Assembly: GCF_003054285.1 (NCBI RefSeq)
Contig: NZ_QBKS01000001.1
Location: forward strand, 1,302,001 to 1,366,000
Origin: Litoreibacter ponti
GTDB lineage: Bacteria > Pseudomonadota > Alphaproteobacteria > Rhodobacterales > Rhodobacteraceae
Direction of reading: 5' to 3'
Length of the DNA: 64,000 nucleotides
Shown here: positions 43,675 to 52,905 of the stretch, piece after piece
How the letters are laid out: each line of letters starts with the position of its first letter
Position numbering within the stretch: the stretch's first letter is position 1
Notes under the pieces: model-generated
What the model saw: only the letters and a program-made list of their open reading frames with translations
The model's database searches: none
What the model was told of the DNA's origin: nothing
Program-made: the position numbers and the translations under genes

Positions 43675-44928
43675 TCAATGCAGGTTGTGTTGAGAGCCGG
43701 TGCCCTCTTCGTCCATGATCGCCTCGCCGGTGCGGAAGCGGTCGAACGTGTGTTTCGCGGCGACCTCGTGCGGCCTATCTTCGGCCATCAGGTGGGCCAT
43801 GCACCAGCCGGACGCGGGCACGGCTTTGAAGCCGCCATAGCACCAGCCGCAATCCATGTAGAGGCCCTCGACCGATGTGCGGTCGATGATGAAGGAGCCG
43901 TCGGGGGTCATGTCCATGATCCCGCCCCAGGAGCGCAGCACCTTGGCCTTGCCGATGGCGGGCATCAGCGACATGCCAGCCTCCATCACATGCTCCATCA
44001 TCGGCAGATTGCCGCGTTGGGCGTAGCTTGCGTAGAAGTCGATATCGCCGCCGAAGACCAAGCCGCCCTTGTCGGATTGGCTGATGTAGAAATGCCCCAT
44101 GCCGAAGCTGACGACATGGTCGATGGCAGGCTTCAAGCCTTCCGAAACGAAGGCTTGCAGGACGTGGCTTTCAATCGGAACCTCGAGGCCCGCCATGGCG
44201 GCGACCTGGCTTGAGCGGCCCGCGACGACGATGCCGACGCGCTTGGCGCGGATCGGACCCTTGGAGGTCTGCACGCCCCGGACCTTGCCGTCCTTCACGT
44301 CGATGCCGGTGACTTCGCATTGCTGGATGATGTCGACGCCGAGCTGGTCGGCGCCGCGGGCGTAGCCCCACGCGACCGCATCGTGGCGCGCCGTGCCGCC
44401 GCGCGGGTGGTAGAGCCCGCCATAGACGGGGAAGCGGTGGTTGTCGAAATCGAGGTAAGGCAGGTGTTTGCGCACGCCCTCGCGGTCGAGCAGGATCGCG
44501 TCGTCACCTTGGTTAACCATCATGTTGCCGCGCCGCGCGAAGGCGTCGCGCTGGCCGTCGGAGTGGAACAGGTTGATCAGGCCACGGGCGGAGTGCATGG
44601 CGTTGTAGTTGAGGTCCTGCTCCATGTTCTCCCACAGCTTGAGGGAGTGGGAGTAGAACTCGGAATTGCCTGGCAGGAAGTAGTTGGCGCGCACGATGGT
44701 GGTGTTGCGGCCGACGTTGCCGCCGCCGATATAGCCCTTCTCGATCACCGCGATATTGGTGATGCCGTGGTTCTTGGCGAGGTAGTAGGCCGTCGACAGG
44801 CCATGGCCGCCGCCGCCGATGATGATCACGTCATACTCGGATTTTGGCTCCGGGTCGCGCCAGGCCGGGCGCCAGCCCTTGTTGCCGGTCAGCCCCTCTT
44901 TGAGGATTTGGAAGGCGTTGTAGCCCAT
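43675..44928 (-). CDS. soxB: Sarcosine oxidase beta subunit
   Basis: A 417-residue FAD/FMN-carrying subunit where sarcosine is oxidised. The dinucleotide fold DVIIIGGGGHGLSTAYYLA follows a typical start (MGYNAFQILKEGLTGNKGWR). Other family blocks are GGNVGRNTTIVRANYF, ARGLINLFHSDGQRDAF and the C-terminal YMDCGWCYGGFKAVPASGW. GGGAGAG ribosome site. First gene of the sox operon; glyA, folD and purU, which often accompany it, are not in the window. Confidence 0.95.
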   Translation of the reverse strand: MGYNAFQILKEGLTGNKGWRPAWRDPEPKSEYDVIIIGGGGHGLSTAYYLAKNHGITNIAVIEKGYIGGGNVGRNTTIVRANYFLPGNSEFYSHSLKLWENMEQDLNYNAMHSARGLINLFHSDGQRDAFARRGNMMVNQGDDAILLDREGVRKHLPYLDFDNHRFPVYGGLYHPRGGTARHDAVAWGYARGADQLGVDIIQQCEVTGIDVKDGKVRGVQTSKGPIRAKRVGIVVAGRSSQVAAMAGLEVPIESHVLQAFVSEGLKPAIDHVVSFGMGHFYISQSDKGGLVFGGDIDFYASYAQRGNLPMMEHVMEAGMSLMPAIGKAKVLRSWGGIMDMTPDGSFIIDRTSVEGLYMDCGWCYGGFKAVPASGWCMAHLMAEDRPHEVAAKHTFDRFRTGEAIMDEEGTGSQHNLH

Positions 44929-44969
44929 GGGTCTCTCCCGTGATCACCAAGGGGAGAAAAACAGCAAAA

Positions 44970-44994
44970 CGGGCAGAGCGAAAGGCCCTGCCCG
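44970..44994 (-). terminator. Terminator after the TadE/TadG genes
   Basis: CGGGCAG and CTGCCCG pair perfectly around 11 bases, and on the minus strand the stem is followed by TTTTGCTGTTTTT. It lies about 33 bases after the last Tad-like stop and before the sox operon. Confidence 0.8.
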
Positions 44995-45027
44995 ACATTG
45001 ACTTGTCTTTGTGCGACGCGCGGGGCG

Positions 45028-45609
45028 TCAGCAGGAGATGAAGGTCGCCCCGTCATCCCAAGGCAGGCAGGAGGCGAAGCGCGGCGAGGTCACCATGAAG
45101 TTCTCGAACAGATGGTGGCTCCAGCCGACGTTGAACGCCGGGTTGTAGTCGGTGAAGGTCTCCACAAGGATCACCTTCTCGTTGGTCGACATCAACGGGA
45201 TGCGATTGCGAAACGCTGTGCTATCCACCTTGCCAGGCGTCAGCTTCGGCAGGCCGGCCTTGCCGGAATGCGACCACTCGACCTCGTGCTTGGTGCCGTT
45301 CCACTTCAGGCTGGTCACCCGAAGCGCGGAGCTGCCTGTCGTGTAGGCCAGCTGCTCGTAGAGCTCCTGCAGATTGTCGATGTATTCCGGGGTCGCCGCG
45401 GCGGTGCGGCGGGACAGGATATCGCCCACCGTGTAGGTCGCCTTGGTCGCGGTGTTGCGGTTCTTGAACCCGTCGAAGAAGACGAAGGATCCCACGAACC
45501 ACGCGAAAAGGAGCGGAGCGATCATCACCGCCTCGACCGAGGCCGACGCCGTCGTGTCGCGCAGGAAGTCCGCTGCGGGTCTGGTCAGTTTGCGCAAGCT
45601 GTTCATCAT
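45028..45609 (-). CDS. TadE/TadG-like pseudopilin-type protein
   Basis: A 193-residue protein with a TadE-like N-terminal membrane segment after a charged start: TTASASVEAVMIAPLLFAWFVGSFVFFDGF (Glu at the position of the processing/hydrophobic boundary). The rest is a periplasmic domain with no motif I can name. Last of three such genes; its ATG overlaps the stop of the one before (ATGA). Confidence 0.75.
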   Translation of the reverse strand: MMNSLRKLTRPAADFLRDTTASASVEAVMIAPLLFAWFVGSFVFFDGFKNRNTATKATYTVGDILSRRTAAATPEYIDNLQELYEQLAYTTGSSALRVTSLKWNGTKHEVEWSHSGKAGLPKLTPGKVDSTAFRNRIPLMSTNEKVILVETFTDYNPAFNVGWSHHLFENFMVTSPRFASCLPWDDGATFISC

Positions 45610-46178
45610 TGCGTAGGCTCCACGGAGAAGGCCGAAAGGGCGACCATGTTCAGCTGTCCGCCGCTATCGCGGGTCAGGAAGGCCCCGAGCGACGCGGTGG
45701 GGAAGAAGGGCTCGATCGCCATGCAGGCCCGGACGAAGATGATGTCGTTGTTGCCACCGATATCGAACTTGGTCACCGGCGTGATCTGCTGTGCGCGGTC
45801 ACGACACTGCGCCTGGCCCGCCGGGAAGCCCCAATCATTCGAGTTCTCCTGAAGGCGCACCATCTCGAGGGTGATGTCCTCCATGCAATGGTTGCGCAGG
45901 ATGACGGTCTGGGCACAGAGCAGGGTTTTCACCTGCGCCTGCGTGAAGTTGCGGTTGTTGGAAATCCGCATCTCCCGAACCGCGATATCAAGCGCCCTGT
46001 CGAACATCATGTAGCGCGTCATCAGCATGCCGGTCTCGAAGATCGCCATGAAGATCAGCATGAAGGCCGGAAAGAGGATTGCGAACTCAATTGTCGCGTT
46101 GCCATCCTCGCGGCGCATGAGACGCCGCCACATCCGGCGCAGCCCGCGCGGGGGCGTGGTCGGGTGCTCGCGGGTCAT
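45606..46178 (-). CDS. TadE-family pilus assembly protein
   Basis: A 190-residue protein with a basic start (RRMWRRLMRREDGNATIEFA) leading into the TadE membrane helix IEFAILFPAFMLIFMAIFETGMLMTRY. This E-I/F-A-x-x-x-P pattern is the prepilin-like segment processed by TadV. A disulfide-capable periplasmic part follows (several Cys). Middle gene of the three, overlapping both neighbours by 4 bases. Confidence 0.85.
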   Translation of the reverse strand: MTREHPTTPPRGLRRMWRRLMRREDGNATIEFAILFPAFMLIFMAIFETGMLMTRYMMFDRALDIAVREMRISNNRNFTQAQVKTLLCAQTVILRNHCMEDITLEMVRLQENSNDWGFPAGQAQCRDRAQQITPVTKFDIGGNNDIIFVRACMAIEPFFPTASLGAFLTRDSGGQLNMVALSAFSVEPTQ

Positions 46179-47644
46179 CGGGTCAACCTCAGCTGGTTAA
46201 TGGTACCGGCGATGCTGTTGAATGCTTCGCTGATCTCCACCCCTTCCACGGCGTAGAAGTGGCTGTCTGAGGTTGCGCAATCGCGCATCACCTGGGACGC
46301 CGACGGGTTGTCGGAAATCTCGAACCCGATGGAGAAGATCAAGATACCGGCGCTGTTGGTCGTATTGCAGATGTCACGCAAGTACTGGTCCGCCGTGTTC
46401 GCAGTCATCGTGCGGAAGTAATAGTCGTTGTGGTTCTGCCAGTAGACGTAGTTATTGAGGTAGTACCACAGCGTGTAGCGCGCCCAGTGCGTGTACTCGG
46501 ATGCGGAGTTGTACGCCCAGCTCTTGATCCGGTACTGGTTCACATTCATCCCGTCGGTCATCAATACGATGACCTTGGCTGTCTCAGGGTCGTTATAATC
46601 TGTCGGGCGTCCTTCGAACTCACCCGGGATCTTGCCCTGGGAAATCATGCTGCTCACGAAGCCACGCAGGGATGGGTCAAGCAGTGCCGCGCCCCACTTC
46701 ATGGCGTAGTGAATACCCGTGGCCGTACGCGGCTCGTAGGAGTTGATGGTTTCCTTCAGAGCGACACCGTCGTTCAGGAAATACTTGATCGTTTCCTGCG
46801 ACTTGTTCGAGCACCACGGGTTCTGGATCTTGTAATTATCGTTATAGCCATAGTAGCGGCCGGAATATTCGAAATGCTGGGTCTGCTCGTAATTCTTCGC
46901 GAAATTGAGCGGGACCTCATTGAAATCATCGGCCGTGAACTCGAGGCAGTAGGAATAGCTGTGGCGCTGGTTCACATTCAGCAAGGAATACAGATCCTCG
47001 CCGGCGTTTACCTGGCCCGTGTAGGGCACGACCGTGATCGAAATCAGATCGCGCGTGTCCGGCGTGATCAGCGCGTCCACGAACTCATTCGCGGCGGTCT
47101 GCATGTTTTCGAGCTTGTCGTTGTCATCCATCGAGCCGGAGATATCGAGCACGAGGGACACCTCGACCTTGTTGACCTTCTGCTCGGCCGCACCGCTTAC
47201 CGTGGCGTCGAGACTTTCGATCCCGACCATATTGAGGAACATGCTGTCGACGGCGGACGTCGCGCTGGCGGAAACCGCGCGGTAGTTCAGGCCTTCGTCG
47301 ACGATCACTTCCATCTCGTACTGCCCGTTGGTCTGGGCAAACTTGGCCACGTAGTCGCGCATCACCGCCTCTGGATCGTTTTCCTGATCCAGATCGGCCG
47401 CTGCGAGCAGGCCGCGGTCCATCGCCGTCTGCAAACGTGCGCGCATATTTTCGTGGCGCATAAAGTCGATCGCCATTCCTGTGGCGACCAGCATCAGCAG
47501 GAAGATCGTCAGACCGAAGATGATGATCGTTCCGTTCTCGTCGCGCGCAAACCCACGGCTGCGCCCGACAAGGCGCGCCTTGATCTGTTGGAACAAACCA
47601 AGCTTGGCCTGTTCGCTTTCACTCTTCAATTGCATGTCACTCAT
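46175..47644 (-). CDS. TadG-like von Willebrand A-domain protein
   Basis: A 489-residue protein from the ATG at 47644 (MSDMQLKSESEQAKLGLFQQ; AAGGGAAGGG ribosome site). The N-terminal membrane helix with GTIIIFGLTIFLLMLVATGMAIDFMR is of TadG type. The von Willebrand A domain has a complete metal site: LVLDISGSMDDND (DxSxS) with later TVVPYTG and IVLMTDGMN. First of three Tad genes; it probably anchors or stabilises Flp pili at the cell surface. The core tad ATPase and secretin genes are not in the window. Confidence 0.88.
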   Translation of the reverse strand: MSDMQLKSESEQAKLGLFQQIKARLVGRSRGFARDENGTIIIFGLTIFLLMLVATGMAIDFMRHENMRARLQTAMDRGLLAAADLDQENDPEAVMRDYVAKFAQTNGQYEMEVIVDEGLNYRAVSASATSAVDSMFLNMVGIESLDATVSGAAEQKVNKVEVSLVLDISGSMDDNDKLENMQTAANEFVDALITPDTRDLISITVVPYTGQVNAGEDLYSLLNVNQRHSYSYCLEFTADDFNEVPLNFAKNYEQTQHFEYSGRYYGYNDNYKIQNPWCSNKSQETIKYFLNDGVALKETINSYEPRTATGIHYAMKWGAALLDPSLRGFVSSMISQGKIPGEFEGRPTDYNDPETAKVIVLMTDGMNVNQYRIKSWAYNSASEYTHWARYTLWYYLNNYVYWQNHNDYYFRTMTANTADQYLRDICNTTNSAGILIFSIGFEISDNPSASQVMRDCATSDSHFYAVEGVEISEAFNSIAGTINQLRLTR

Positions 47645-47973
47645 GACTGCCCTTCCCTTGATGCCAGCACGCACCACATTCGACGGGCGCAATTCGCCCG
47701 TGGGCAAATAAGCCTGAGCAGTATGGCTAGATTTGGGCAAAATTTGGCGGGAATTAGGCATTTGCGCCGGGTTTTACGCAACAAATTCAGCGCGTTGCAG
47801 TCATTGTTCCCGATGCTTGACCAATCCGCAGTTTTATCCCCGGAATCACCGCATTGAATCCCAAGCCCATTAATAAACGCTTACCAAAGGTCAATTCGCT
47901 CTCTAGGGTCCCATATACAGGGTCGCATATTTTTTAAGCGATTTATTAACACATGCCATGTCAGGAGAGACGC
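47645..47973. other. Promoter region between tadG-like gene and glutamate dehydrogenase
   Basis: A 329-base AT-rich spacer serving two divergent genes. No gene or RNA is recognised. The right third (47850-47960) has runs TTTATTAA and ATATTTTTTAAG that would suit the glutamate dehydrogenase promoter. I see no clear long inverted repeat. Confidence 0.4.
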
Positions 47974-49404
47974 ATGAGCACTGATAATGAACCCTCCTTC
48001 CGCGAATCCGTGAACATGATGTTCAACCGCGCCGTGGCGCTGATGGACATCCCCCCGGGACTTGAAGAGAAAATCCGCGTCTGCAACGCGACCTACACGG
48101 TGCGCTTCGGTGTCAGATTGCGCGGCCAAATCCACACGTTCACCGGATACCGCGCAGTTCACTCTGAGCATATGGAGCCCGTAAAAGGCGGTATCCGCTA
48201 CGCCTCCAACGTCCACCAAGACGAGGTCGAGGCGCTCGCGGCGCTGATGACGTTCAAATGCGCCTTGGTTGAAACGCCCTTTGGCGGCTCCAAAGGCGGG
48301 CTGTGCATCGATCCGCGCGAATGGGACGAGCACGAGCTGGAACAAATTACCCGCCGCTTCGCCTACGAGCTGGCCAAGCGCGACCTGATCCACCCGTCGC
48401 AGAACGTCCCCGCCCCCGACATGGGCACCGGTGAGCGTGAGATGGCCTGGATCGCGGACCAATATGCGCGCATGAACACCACGGATATCAACTCGCGCGC
48501 CTGCGTGACGGGCAAGCCGATCAATGCGGGCGGCATTCAGGGCCGCACCGAAGCAACCGGACGCGGCGTCGAATACGCCCTGCAGGAATTTTTCCGCTAT
48601 CCCGAAGATGTCGCCAAGGCCGGGATGGAAGGTACGCTCAGGGGCAAGCGCATTATCGTCCAGGGTCTGGGCAACGTGGGCTACCACGCCGCCAAATTCC
48701 TGTCCGAAGAAGACGGCAGCCTGATCACTGTCGTGATCGAACGCGACGGTGCGATCCACGACGAGGATGGCATCAATGTCGAAGAGCTGCGCCAGTGGAT
48801 TGCCGATCACGGCGGCGTCGAAGGCTACCCGAAGGGCGTCTACGTGAAGAACGGCGCAAGCGCGCTGGAATATGAGTGCGACATCCTGATCCCGGCGGCG
48901 CTGGAAGGCGTCATCAACCTGTCGAACGCCCGCAATATCAAGGCGCCGCTGATCATCGAGGCCGCCAACGGCCCTGTGACCGCCGGGGCCGACGAAATTC
49001 TGCGCGCCAAGGGCACGGTCATCATCCCCGATCTATATGCAAATGCCGGCGGCGTGACGGTATCCTATTTTGAATGGGTCAAGAACCTCAGCCATATCCG
49101 CTTCGGGCGAATGGAAAAACGGCAAGAAGAGGCGCAACACCGGCTACTGGTCGAAGAGCTGGAACGGCTGTCCGCCGACAAGGGCCTCGGCTGGGAGCTG
49201 TCGAGTGACTTCAAGGACAAGTTCATGAAGGGCGCGGGCGAGCTAGAGCTGGTGCGCTCGGGTCTCGATGACACGATGCGCACCGCTTATCAGGCGATGC
49301 GCAAGGTCTGGCACGAACGCGACGATGTCGAGGATCTGCGGATCGCGGCCTACCTTGTCTCGATCGAACGGATCGTCGGCAGCTACCGCGCGAAAGGGCT
49401 TTAA
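47974..49404 (+). CDS. Glu/Leu/Phe/Val dehydrogenase (glutamate dehydrogenase type)
   Basis: A 476-residue amino-acid dehydrogenase from the ATG at 47974 (MSTDNEPSFRES; CAGGAGAG ribosome site). Family motifs: PVKGGIRYASNVHQDEVEALA, the catalytic-lysine block PFGGSKGGL, the Asp-site VPAPDMGTGEREMAW, the dinucleotide fold VQGLGNVGYHAAKFL, and IEAANGPVTAGADEIL. Length and motifs fit a hexameric NAD(P)-glutamate dehydrogenase of the GdhA/GdhII type used for assimilation or breakdown. Divergent from the Tad genes. Its TAA shares TTAA with the convergent gene's stop. Confidence 0.93.
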   Translation: MSTDNEPSFRESVNMMFNRAVALMDIPPGLEEKIRVCNATYTVRFGVRLRGQIHTFTGYRAVHSEHMEPVKGGIRYASNVHQDEVEALAALMTFKCALVETPFGGSKGGLCIDPREWDEHELEQITRRFAYELAKRDLIHPSQNVPAPDMGTGEREMAWIADQYARMNTTDINSRACVTGKPINAGGIQGRTEATGRGVEYALQEFFRYPEDVAKAGMEGTLRGKRIIVQGLGNVGYHAAKFLSEEDGSLITVVIERDGAIHDEDGINVEELRQWIADHGGVEGYPKGVYVKNGASALEYECDILIPAALEGVINLSNARNIKAPLIIEAANGPVTAGADEILRAKGTVIIPDLYANAGGVTVSYFEWVKNLSHIRFGRMEKRQEEAQHRLLVEELERLSADKGLGWELSSDFKDKFMKGAGELELVRSGLDDTMRTAYQAMRKVWHERDDVEDLRIAAYLVSIERIVGSYRAKGL

Positions 49405-49901
49405 TCCAGATCGATCAGCCCGTCGCGGGCCGCAATCATGGCCGCCAGCGTGTCGGCCATGACCTTGCTGGCCGCGCCTTGGGTCAGGCCGCCCACACCC
49501 ACGCGTTTGCCAACTCGCCACCACAGCCCCGGCGCCCAGGCCGCCGGGTAGCTGCTGTTCAGGGTCACCAGAAATCCGTTTGACGGCTTGAATGCGAAAA
49601 AGCTGCGATCGACCTTGGCGACATCCTCGATCCGGAAGATCAGCGTCCCGTCCGACAGGCGCAGCTCCTCCTCGGTCAACTCAATCATGCGCCCCGTCAC
49701 CTGCCACATCTTGTAGCCGCCATAAATCGACAGCGCGCCCATCACGAGCAACAGGAACACAAGGTGCAGACCCTGCGGCGGCTCTACGAGGGCGAGATAG
49801 ATCAGCAGCCAGCCAAGGGCACAGAGCACGCCCGTGCCAAACATACGCCGCGGCGCAGATGGGATGAGGCCGGTGATCACCTCCGATTGTGTCTCGCTCA
49901 T
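49401..49901 (-). CDS. Two-helix membrane protein of unknown function
   Basis: A 166-residue protein with two adjacent membrane segments (about 25-45 and 47-66, GTGVLCALGWLLIYLALV and LVFLLLVMGALSIYGG) followed by a soluble domain with a beta pattern (MIELTEEELRLSDGTLIFRIEDVAKVDRS) resembling PH-like domains of bacterial membrane proteins. I do not assign a function. Convergent overlap with the glutamate dehydrogenase gene in a shared TTAA. Confidence 0.65.
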   Translation of the reverse strand: MSETQSEVITGLIPSAPRRMFGTGVLCALGWLLIYLALVEPPQGLHLVFLLLVMGALSIYGGYKMWQVTGRMIELTEEELRLSDGTLIFRIEDVAKVDRSFFAFKPSNGFLVTLNSSYPAAWAPGLWWRVGKRVGVGGLTQGAASKVMADTLAAMIAARDGLIDLD

Positions 49902-49952
49902 GGGCTGGCTCCGATCTGACGCGCCACCGGTAGCGCAGTCACGCCGGAATGG

Positions 49953-50909
49953 CTAGCCGCGGGTCGGCACAACCTCATATCCCGGCTCTTCCGGCTCGTC
50001 ATCGACCATTTCCGACGGGAAGCCCGGCGCGGTGACATCCAAGCCGGTTGCCTCTTCGAGGCGCTTGATAATGTTTGGCGAGAGCTCCCGCGCGCCGAAC
50101 CGGTCAATCCCGTCCTTGAAGATATCGATCATCAAGGGGTTCAGCTCCAACGGCACCCCTGCCCGGTCAGCCACCTCTTGAAACAGCCCGATGTCCTTCA
50201 GCACCAGGTCCATGGTGAAGGAGATATCGCGCGAGCCGTTGAGGATCACCTGGCTCTCGGTCTCATGCACGAAGGACGTCCCGGACGAAATTTTCATCGC
50301 CTCATAGGCCGTCGCAAGATCCATGCCTGCCCCCTTCGCGACGGTCAGGGCCTCTGCGCAGCTGATCAGGTTCGCGGTGGCAAGGTAGTTTGTAAGCACT
50401 TTCAGAACCGAGGCCGACCCCAGCTCGCCCGTGTGCAAGACCCGCCGTCCCATGGTCGTCAACAACGGCAGGATGCGCTCGAACGTCTCCCGATCGCAGC
50501 CCGCGAAAATCGAGATATTGCCCGTATCGGCGCGATGACACCCGCCCGAGACCGGGCAATCGACCGCCGCGCCGCCCTTTGCGCGCACCTTGTCGCCGAG
50601 GCGTTTCACCTCTGCCTCATCGGTGGTCGACATTTCCAGCCAGGTCTTTCCGGGGCCTATCGCGTCAAGCAGCCCCTCTTCGCCCTCAACCACGGCGGCC
50701 GAAATGCTGGGATGGGGCAGGCAGGTGATGACGGTGTCGCAGGCCGCCATCATCTCACGCGGAGAGTTGGCTGCGGTCGCCCCCTTGGCGACCGCTTGGT
50801 CCACGAGGTCCGGGTCAAGGTCCCGCACCATCAATTCAAATCCATTGCGCAGCAAGCTGCCAGACAGCTTGCCGCCCACATTGCCCAAACCGATAAACCC
50901 AACGCGCAT
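49953..50909 (-). CDS. Beta-hydroxyacid dehydrogenase (3-hydroxyisobutyrate dehydrogenase family)
   Basis: A 318-residue NAD(P) oxidoreductase. The nucleotide site is VGFIGLGNVGGKL (3-15), the substrate loop PVSGGCHRADTGNISIF, and the catalytic Lys lies in GSASVLKVLTNYLA (K followed by N 4 later, GxxxKxxxN). This set covers 3-hydroxyisobutyrate, tartronate-semialdehyde and related substrates; the exact one cannot be told. The C terminus is extended by an acidic tail (EMVDDEPEEPGYEVV). No valine-degradation genes are nearby. Confidence 0.88.
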   Translation of the reverse strand: MRVGFIGLGNVGGKLSGSLLRNGFELMVRDLDPDLVDQAVAKGATAANSPREMMAACDTVITCLPHPSISAAVVEGEEGLLDAIGPGKTWLEMSTTDEAEVKRLGDKVRAKGGAAVDCPVSGGCHRADTGNISIFAGCDRETFERILPLLTTMGRRVLHTGELGSASVLKVLTNYLATANLISCAEALTVAKGAGMDLATAYEAMKISSGTSFVHETESQVILNGSRDISFTMDLVLKDIGLFQEVADRAGVPLELNPLMIDIFKDGIDRFGARELSPNIIKRLEEATGLDVTAPGFPSEMVDDEPEEPGYEVVPTRG

Positions 50910-50984
50910 GATCGCCCTCCCCTCGTTTTCGGGAAAACTGCCGTGGTCGCCTGCGTCAGGTCTGTCCTGATACCGACCTGAGGT

Positions 50985-51356
50985 CTAAAGAAATCCGCGC
51001 CAGGTCAGAATGCCGAGCGTCGCAGCGCAGACGACCCCGACCCGGACAATCAGACCGGCCGCAAAATCGAACCGCGCCTTGGATTTGCGCGCGCCGACAT
51101 CGATGGCCTCGAGATAATCGCAGCACGTCGAGTAGGCAGCATGGACGACCTCCGGGTCCAGCCTCAGGCACATGCGCGGGTCCTGCGCCATTTCATCGGC
51201 TTGGACCAGCTCGGCGGCGGCGCGGCGTATCTGGCGGGGCAACATGCGCCCGGCGCGGCTGACCCGGCGCTCCAGCGTGCGCCCCCGCACCCCGAGCTTT
51301 TCCCCCAACAGCGCAAAAATCCGCGCCACGTATGCGTCAACCACACCCTGCTCCAT
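50985..51356 (-). CDS. Small protein with C-terminal membrane segment
   Basis: A 123-residue protein, helical and charged (IFALLGEKLGVRGRTLERRVSRAGRMLPRQIRR), with two cysteines next to each other (YSTCCDYLEA) and a C-terminal membrane segment (FAAGLIVRVGVVCAATLGIL). I do not recognise a family. Divergent from the esterase gene, with about 50 bases between starts. Confidence 0.6.
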   Translation of the reverse strand: MEQGVVDAYVARIFALLGEKLGVRGRTLERRVSRAGRMLPRQIRRAAAELVQADEMAQDPRMCLRLDPEVVHAAYSTCCDYLEAIDVGARKSKARFDFAAGLIVRVGVVCAATLGILTWRGFL

Positions 51357-51409
51357 GGCGCCTCTTAGCGCACTACCCGCCGAGTCGGAAAGATGCTAAA
51401 CGCGCAATT

Positions 51410-52159
51410 ATGCTGAATGTTCAGACCTTTGGAGACGGCGGGACGCCGCTGATAATTGCGCATGGGCTTTTTGGCTCTGGGCGCAACTGGGGGGTGATCG
51501 CGAAACGACTGTCGGACCGGGGACGAGTCGTCACTGTGGATATGCGCAACCATGCCGGCAGCTTCTGGAGCGACGACCACTCCTACGAGGCGATGGCGGC
51601 GGACCTGGCGGAAGTCATTGAAACCATTGGCGTATCCAGCGCGGATGTGCTGGGGCATTCGATGGGGGGGAAGGCGGGGATGGTGTTGGCTTTGAGGCGA
51701 CCGGCGCTGGTGTCGAAGCTGGTTGTCGCCGATATCGCGCCGGTTGGGTATGCCCATAGCCAGATGCAACCCATTGAATACATGCGCAAAGTTGACCTGT
51801 CGCGGGTGGAGCGGCGGTCGGATGTGCTGGCGCAGCTCAACGGGTTGGAGGCCGGGGTGCCGGAATTTATTGCCCAATCGCTTGATATCAAAGAGAAAAA
51901 GTGGCGGTTGAATCTGGATGTGTTGGCCGCGGAGATGGACGGGATCATCGGTTTTCCCGACGTCTCCGGCACGTATGAGGGGCCTGCGCTGTTTCTGTCG
52001 GGGGGCAATTCCGATTATGTGAGATCGGAATATCGTCGCGAAATCAAAGAGTTATTTCCGTCCGCAAAATTCGCCAAGATCCCCGGGGCGGGGCATTGGT
52101 TGCATGCGGAGAAGCCGCGGGAGTTCGAGGCGGCGGTGCGGGTGTTCCTCGACCATTAA
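51410..52159 (+). CDS. Alpha/beta hydrolase, YbfF-like esterase
   Basis: A 249-residue serine hydrolase. The nucleophile elbow is VLGHSMGGKAG (GxSxG), the oxyanion/fold start LIIAHGLFGSGRNW, an acid-site GIIGFPDV region and the His in PGAGHWLHAEKP. Sequence pattern and length resemble YbfF, which hydrolyses short acyl esters including acyl-CoA-like substrates. The ATG at 51410 (MLNVQTFGDGGTP) has no clear Shine-Dalgarno; longer upstream open text is unlike the family. Confidence 0.88.
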   Translation: MLNVQTFGDGGTPLIIAHGLFGSGRNWGVIAKRLSDRGRVVTVDMRNHAGSFWSDDHSYEAMAADLAEVIETIGVSSADVLGHSMGGKAGMVLALRRPALVSKLVVADIAPVGYAHSQMQPIEYMRKVDLSRVERRSDVLAQLNGLEAGVPEFIAQSLDIKEKKWRLNLDVLAAEMDGIIGFPDVSGTYEGPALFLSGGNSDYVRSEYRREIKELFPSAKFAKIPGAGHWLHAEKPREFEAAVRVFLDH

Positions 52160-52296
52160 CCATAATCCGAGGTGTCGGATAGCTGTCGGCTTTGCGTCGG
52201 ACTTCTGTCGGGCAAAGTGTCGGACCCCATTGAAATCCTTAACAAACCGCCCCGCCTGCCCCATGCTGGCCGGATATGGCCCATGGGGAGGATGCA

Positions 52297-52713
52297 ATGA
52301 GCTGGTCGATACATCACGTTAACCTTGAAGCGCGCGACGTGCAGGCGACGGCGCGGTTTTATGCGGCGATGCTGGGGATGGCGCAGCGCGACTGGGTGTT
52401 CCCGGCGCAGCGCGGGTATCTGCCGGGGGACCCGGACAAGCTGGCGCTGATGGCAGATGGGCGGGACAGCCATAGCGGATTGCACCTGATCGCCCCCGAC
52501 CCGGAGTTCGCGGCAAAAAATGGGCTAAGCCACAACCCGTCGATGGGCGGTCACGTGGCGATCCAGGTTCCTGATCTGGACGCGGTGGTGGCGCGGCTGC
52601 AGGCGGCGGGGATCCGGTATTCGCTGACGGGCGAGTTCGCGATCCCGGGGATGCGGCATCTCTATGTGGAGGACCCGTCGGGGAACCTGATTGAGGTGAA
52701 CGAGGTCATCTGA
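52297..52713 (+). CDS. VOC-family (glyoxalase/bleomycin-resistance-like) protein
   Basis: A 138-residue protein of two betaalphabetabetabeta units, starting MSWSIHHVNLEARDVQATARFY. Metal-type residues: HHVN at the start, SGLHLIAPDPE and GHVAIQVPDLDA, and the final Glu in GNLIEVNEVI. It is likely a metal-dependent lyase/dioxygenase or binding protein, substrate unknown. GGGAGG ribosome site. A diverged copy of its last 74 bases occurs downstream at 52906-52979. Confidence 0.85.
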   Translation: MSWSIHHVNLEARDVQATARFYAAMLGMAQRDWVFPAQRGYLPGDPDKLALMADGRDSHSGLHLIAPDPEFAAKNGLSHNPSMGGHVAIQVPDLDAVVARLQAAGIRYSLTGEFAIPGMRHLYVEDPSGNLIEVNEVI

Positions 52714-52778
52714 CGCCGCAGTAGCGCGGTGCACGCTCTGGTGGTATAAAGCGCAAAAAACTCAGAAGGATTGAGCAA

Positions 52779-52904
52779 ATGACACTTCGCATGAGCCTAA
52801 TCGCCACCGCCCTAATCGCTTTGCTTACCGGGTGCGAGACAATCGAAGGCTTTGGCCGCGATGTGAGTAACACCGCGAACGCGGTGCAGAGGGCGTTTAA
52901 CTAG
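52779..52904 (+). CDS. Entericidin-like small lipoprotein
   Basis: A 41-residue lipoprotein: MTLRMSLIATALIALLTGC is a type II signal peptide with lipobox LTGC (Cys19), and the mature part is CETIEGFGRDVSNTANAVQR, the entericidin A/B-type pattern (ETIxGxGxDVxxxG/A). In E. coli these are a toxin/antidote lipoprotein pair; here only one is seen. AAGGA ribosome site. It sits between the VOC gene and a copy of its 3' end. Confidence 0.8.
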   Translation: MTLRMSLIATALIALLTGCETIEGFGRDVSNTANAVQRAFN

Positions 52905-52905
52905 A

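Noticed and set aside
46430..47857. 475-codon plus-strand frame antisense to the TadG-like gene
   Set aside because: Shadow frame; the minus strand has a signal helix, a complete VWA metal site and coupled neighbours.
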